DNA of 6,971 nt, from NCBI GenBank assembly GCA_029240775.1, contig JARDZQ010000126.1, positions 1 through 6,971 on the forward strand. The letters are read 5' to 3'. Shown piece after piece: positions 6,240-6,971 of this stretch. A program made the translations under genes and the position numbers. This DNA is from Rubrobacteraceae bacterium (lineage in GTDB: Bacteria; Actinomycetota; Rubrobacteria; Rubrobacterales; Rubrobacteraceae). Under the pieces are notes generated by a model. That model saw nothing but the letters and a program-made list of their open reading frames with translations. It was not told the origin of the DNA and did no database searches. Within the stretch, counting starts at the first letter, position 1. Every line of letters begins with the position of its first letter.

Positions 6240-6971
6240 TCAGGAAGCGGTACTCAGCCTCTCGCGCGTCTCCTCCACGTCCATCCCAGAAAGGCGCAGC
6301 AGGTTCTCGCCCAGGATCTTGCGCTTCGCCTGTTCGGTGAGCTGCGGGTAGCCGTAGCCCTCGACTAGGTCCTGCGGGAGCTCAAAGTTCCAGAAGGCCG
6401 CTGTAGCCCACTTGGGGTGGAAGAGGGGAGCTTCCGAGCCGTAGATGATCTTGTCCTCGCCGCACCAGAACAGGAGCTTGCCGAGCCACTCGGCGAACTG
6501 CCGTGGCGCACGCACGACGAAGTTGACCGTGGCCGCTATGGAGGCGTACAGATTCGGGTACCTGACGAGCTGCCAGCATGTCTCGTCTATGAAAGGCAGC
6601 CCGACGTGGAAGATGACGAAGTTTATGTCGGGGAAGTTCGCCGCCGCTCCGTCCATGTCCCACGTGTGCGTCACCTCGATGGGCTGCGGACCAAGCGGTA
6701 AGCCTTTGTGCACTCCGACCAGGTTGATCCCCAGCTCCTGCGCCTTCTCGAATACGGGGAAGGCGACCTGTGGATCGTCCATCCGCCAGGGGAAAGGCTC
6801 TCCGTAATCGTAACGGACATTGTAGAATTTGAAGGCCGTAGCCCCGTACTCGTTGACCTGCACCTCCATCTGCTCCAGGGCCTTGCGCCCCTCAAGAGGG
6901 TTGACCGTGCCCCAGAAGACCGTCCGGTCGGGGTTCTCGTCGCGCAGCTCGGCGCAGCGCTCCCAGGGGGA
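6240..6971 (-). CDS. Amidohydrolase-2 family protein, 5' end outside window
   Basis: 243 residues are visible and the frame stays open to the window edge at 6971, upstream of the first internal ATG at 6869. Family members are about 330-370 aa, so roughly a third is missing, including the N-terminal HxH motif. Visible blocks parallel the downstream gene: FKFYNVRYDYG, LVGVHKGLPLG (His88 of the visible part), FVIFHVGLPFIDE (His122), GKLLFWCGEDKIIYGSE and FHPKW, then a KRKILGENLLRLSGMDVEE tail like the partner's. At the position of the partner's metal/catalytic Asp (WASD) this protein has Glu (YGSE, Glu180). It also has GVHKG where the partner has HVHKG. It therefore looks like a diverged tandem paralogue, possibly with altered activity or acting in a hetero-oligomer. 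It is the first visible gene of the minus-strand operon. Confidence 0.87.
   Translation of the reverse strand, partial: SPWERCAELRDENPDRTVFWGTVNPLEGRKALEQMEVQVNEYGATAFKFYNVRYDYGEPFPWRMDDPQVAFPVFEKAQELGINLVGVHKGLPLGPQPIEVTHTWDMDGAAANFPDINFVIFHVGLPFIDETCWQLVRYPNLYASIAATVNFVVRAPRQFAEWLGKLLFWCGEDKIIYGSEAPLFHPKWATAAFWNFELPQDLVEGYGYPQLTEQAKRKILGENLLRLSGMDVEETRERLSTAS

Noticed and set aside
5254..6351. 365-codon plus-strand frame opposite the amidohydrolases
   Set aside because: Mirror frame of strongly supported minus-strand genes, rich in Val/Leu/Arg with no motif and no ribosome binding site.

Overview
The window is a high-GC bacterial chromosome segment. Its gene order (tmk, holB, PSP1/ricT) and protein flavour suggest an actinobacterium, perhaps Rubrobacter-like. 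That placement rests on my recognition of the proteins, not on a search. No rRNA, tRNA, CRISPR array, insertion sequence or phage gene is visible. Genes are tightly packed and no gap exceeds 100 bases.

Left half (1-3289, + strand): the 3' end of thymidylate kinase (tmk) overlaps holB, the clamp-loader delta' subunit. holB in turn overlaps a PSP1/RicT-family gene. This is the conserved housekeeping neighbourhood seen in many Gram-positive bacteria. A P1-family (DmpA/NylC-type) N-terminal-nucleophile hydrolase follows ricT after only 6 bases and is probably a co-transcribed passenger. Three local oddities stand out: HolB has no cysteine, so its zinc module is gone; HolB carries a fresh 27-bp in-frame tandem duplication; and ricT has no ATG, GTG or TTG start upstream of its conserved N-terminus.

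A 58-bp gap with an imperfect GC hairpin (about 3308-3335) separates this operon from a convergent one.

Right half (3348-6971, - strand, read from high to low coordinates): a 5'-truncated amidohydrolase, a second paralogous amidohydrolase, a DUF59/MIP18 protein with a long extra C-terminal region, and a zinc-dependent alcohol dehydrogenase. The last three are joined by ATGA and GTGA stop/start overlaps, so they form one translationally coupled unit. Amidohydrolase, DUF59 and Zn-ADH together are the usual accessory genes downstream of soluble di-iron monooxygenases (the propane monooxygenase prm/mim type) in actinobacteria. The likely reading is that the monooxygenase genes lie just beyond base 6971. 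In that case the ADH would oxidise the alcohol product, and the DUF59 protein and amidohydrolases would serve assembly or an unknown accessory role. The monooxygenase itself is not in the window, so this is inference from context.
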